A DNA stretch of 64,000 nucleotides, taken from Ornithodoros turicata (lineage: Eukaryota > Arthropoda > Arachnida > Ixodida > Argasidae). Shown here one piece after another: positions 62,271 through 64,000 of the stretch. Positions within the stretch are counted from its first letter, which is position 1, and each line of letters opens with the position of its first letter. Under the pieces are notes generated by a model that worked only from the letters and a program-made list of their open reading frames with translations, made no database searches and had not been told where the DNA came from. The stretch is from assembly GCF_037126465.1 (NCBI RefSeq), contig NC_088201.1:67726879-67790878 (forward strand), in the 5' to 3' direction. The translations under genes were made by a program, and so were the position numbers.

Positions 62271-64000
62271 AATTAGCTTCACATCCCTCCCATTCCGCAT
62301 ATAGTTCAGTTGTTCATTCTTAATTGACCTGTGTCGTACCTGTTTTGCCACATATACCGCTTGCGCAATTAATGGAAGAATCGCAATCTTCATCTCGAGC
62401 AGCGTCATTGTCGCATCATAGTTCTAGAGACGAGACATTGTGAAGCTGCTCGGGACTATACAGCTCTTCCTTGCAATATTATGACCTTTCTACATTTCCG
62501 TTGTGTGATTTACATGCACGGACGCCAGAGTGCACATCGCAACGTGTTTCATTGTTCATAGACATGCATGAAAACTTGCTTCGTTCTGTGCATTCCATAT
62601 ACATTTCACTAATATCTTCAAGAAGAGTCATTGTGAATAACACTCTGCACCATGGCAAGAACTATATATGACTTACAGTCGGTATTACGTATTCCATAAG
62701 CTAAAGACAAGACAGAACAGTATCAGACAGGTGTGCAGTCCGCCATTCACCATTTCAGCCTTAATACCTGTAGGAAGACTTAGGTATGTGACAGGAGTTG
62801 ACACGTGTCTAAAAGGAAGAAAAAAGAGGGGGTAATACAAAGAGGGCTATGATTGCACCAAAGAAGTCTAACCTCTGACTTCAGAGGTACAGTATGTAAT
62901 CTAAAATGTGCCAAAGATCAGGCGTAGAGTACATGTGAAACACAGCAAAGCAAAATGTCACTTTCTAGTTAGCTTACTTCTAACAGGACTTCTGCATTAG
63001 GAAATAACGAGGTTACTCACGGGTTGTATCAGCTCATATCCGGAAGGAAATCGAAACAAATGTAGCAGAGATAACGGTCCCTTTTCGCCGTGTGAAATGG
63101 CAACCAATATTCCTGACATGTGTTTTTCTACGTTTAGCAAGCTGAATTTCCGCGGGCAGAGAAAGTTAGTAAAAGTGATACAGAAATTGAGTTAAATGAT
63201 AAAAATAGCAACACTGCCCATCACAAATATGCACATAAATATTTGATATTCACCCACTCGTTGCATTCAAACCTATAAAGCACACTGCAAATAATTCCAC
63301 ACTGACTCGGCAGAAGCAGCGAAGCCTCTGCATGGGACGTTGAAAGCCGGAGGCCTGAAAGACCGCGTAAAGCACACCGTGAGATTTCCGATTTCGAGAT
63401 TTCCGACACCGATTTCGTCCAAGCGACAGGCAAAACAAATCTAAAACAAAAACGCCCAAACGAAGACGTCCAAACGAAAGACCTGCTGCTGTTTACCTGT
63501 ATCTTCGTGGCTGACTGCAGAATATCCATTCCCAATGAGTTCCTTGAAAGTTTCACAGTTCTATGTGTACAACTCGCAGATACGACGACAGAAAAATAGG
63601 CGATGTCAAGTTGCCGGTGATGAGTAGATCAAAGAGTGATATTAAACGGTAGAAGCAACTTATTTATTTACACATGGTAACAAGCATTTCGTGCACGAGG
63701 CTGTCCTATGAAACACCAGCCAAGCAGTTCGCAGGATCACAGTTCGGCGTCGACGCCGTGATGGAGGCGTTGGAGCTCAAATCTGAAACTCTCGCTGTAA
63801 CGTTTAAGCGCGATTTGTTTAGGGGAAAAAGAGAGAGGAAAGGGGAAGGGGGACGGTAAGGAGATTATGCAGTGAAGACGCCTTCAGGCTTTTTGTGAGC
63901 GTTTAACCGTCAACAGAAAATTTTAGGTGCAATAAATTAAGTGTGAGGACGCTTCCATCTGGAAATGGCGGCTAAAGTAAATGATATTACGCCTAAACCG
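62271..64000. other. No gene recognised
   Basis: No transposon termini, no convincing ORF on either strand. Frames at 63221-63556 (-) and 63674-63859 (+) are open but featureless. Confidence 0.4.

Overview
The window looks like intergenic or intronic DNA of a large, transposon-rich arthropod genome. The mix of I-clade LINEs, Penelope-like elements, mariners, hAT and foldback elements, BEL/Pao and tRNA-headed SINEs suits a chelicerate, perhaps a tick. That assignment is inference; no host gene fixes it. I found no convincing intact host gene. The only non-transposon-like coding remnant I recognise is a frameshifted THAP zinc-finger (208-640, minus), and it may itself be transposon-derived.

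Layout. 1-5.2 kb: end of a hAT-like element, THAP remnant, decayed LINE, then a nearly complete Penelope-like element (PLE; RT plus GIY-YIG). 5.5-9.2 kb: a 3.7 kb foldback-type element whose inverted termini are arrays of a short repeat, with an 8-bp target duplication and a hAT MITE nested inside. 9.3-9.6 kb: a pogo-like MITE and a hammerhead-ribozyme motif. 9.6-18 kb: mostly unrecognised DNA with a ~360-bp-period array and LINE/SINE fragments. 18.3-23.7 kb: two PLE units with inverted terminal copies, several hammerhead-like motifs and an I-clade LINE. 23.8-25.2 kb: a palindromic TA-flanked element and a 280-bp direct duplication.

25,176-35,839 is a deep nest. A mariner holds a tRNA-SINE and a 9-kb hAT. 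The hAT has a seven-exon transposase with consistent splice phases, and itself holds a foldback-type element just upstream of its start codon, an I-clade LINE between its first exons, and a short LINE tail in an intron. The LINE in turn carries a perfect 52-bp-arm hairpin insertion. Exact target-site duplications give the order for most layers.

35.8-44.2 kb: a palindromic element, a SINE cluster with one 11-bp target duplication, an 820-bp element with CATGGAGG ends, a full-length mariner interrupted by one stop and one frameshift, and a tRNA-Leu-like SINE. 44.8-51 kb: a decayed LINE, an I-clade LINE tail and a BEL/Pao remnant. 51.2-62.2 kb: two hAT MITEs, a 1.6-kb TA-flanked element, a 1.24-kb foldback element, a SINE, a Ty3/gypsy fragment, and a chain of TA-flanked palindromic MITEs placed end to end. 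62.2-64 kb: nothing recognised.

The genes do not form an operon or pathway; the biology here is successive transposition. The most notable points are the dated nest, the reconstructable hAT transposase, three foldback elements with repeat-array termini, and the PLE hammerhead motifs.
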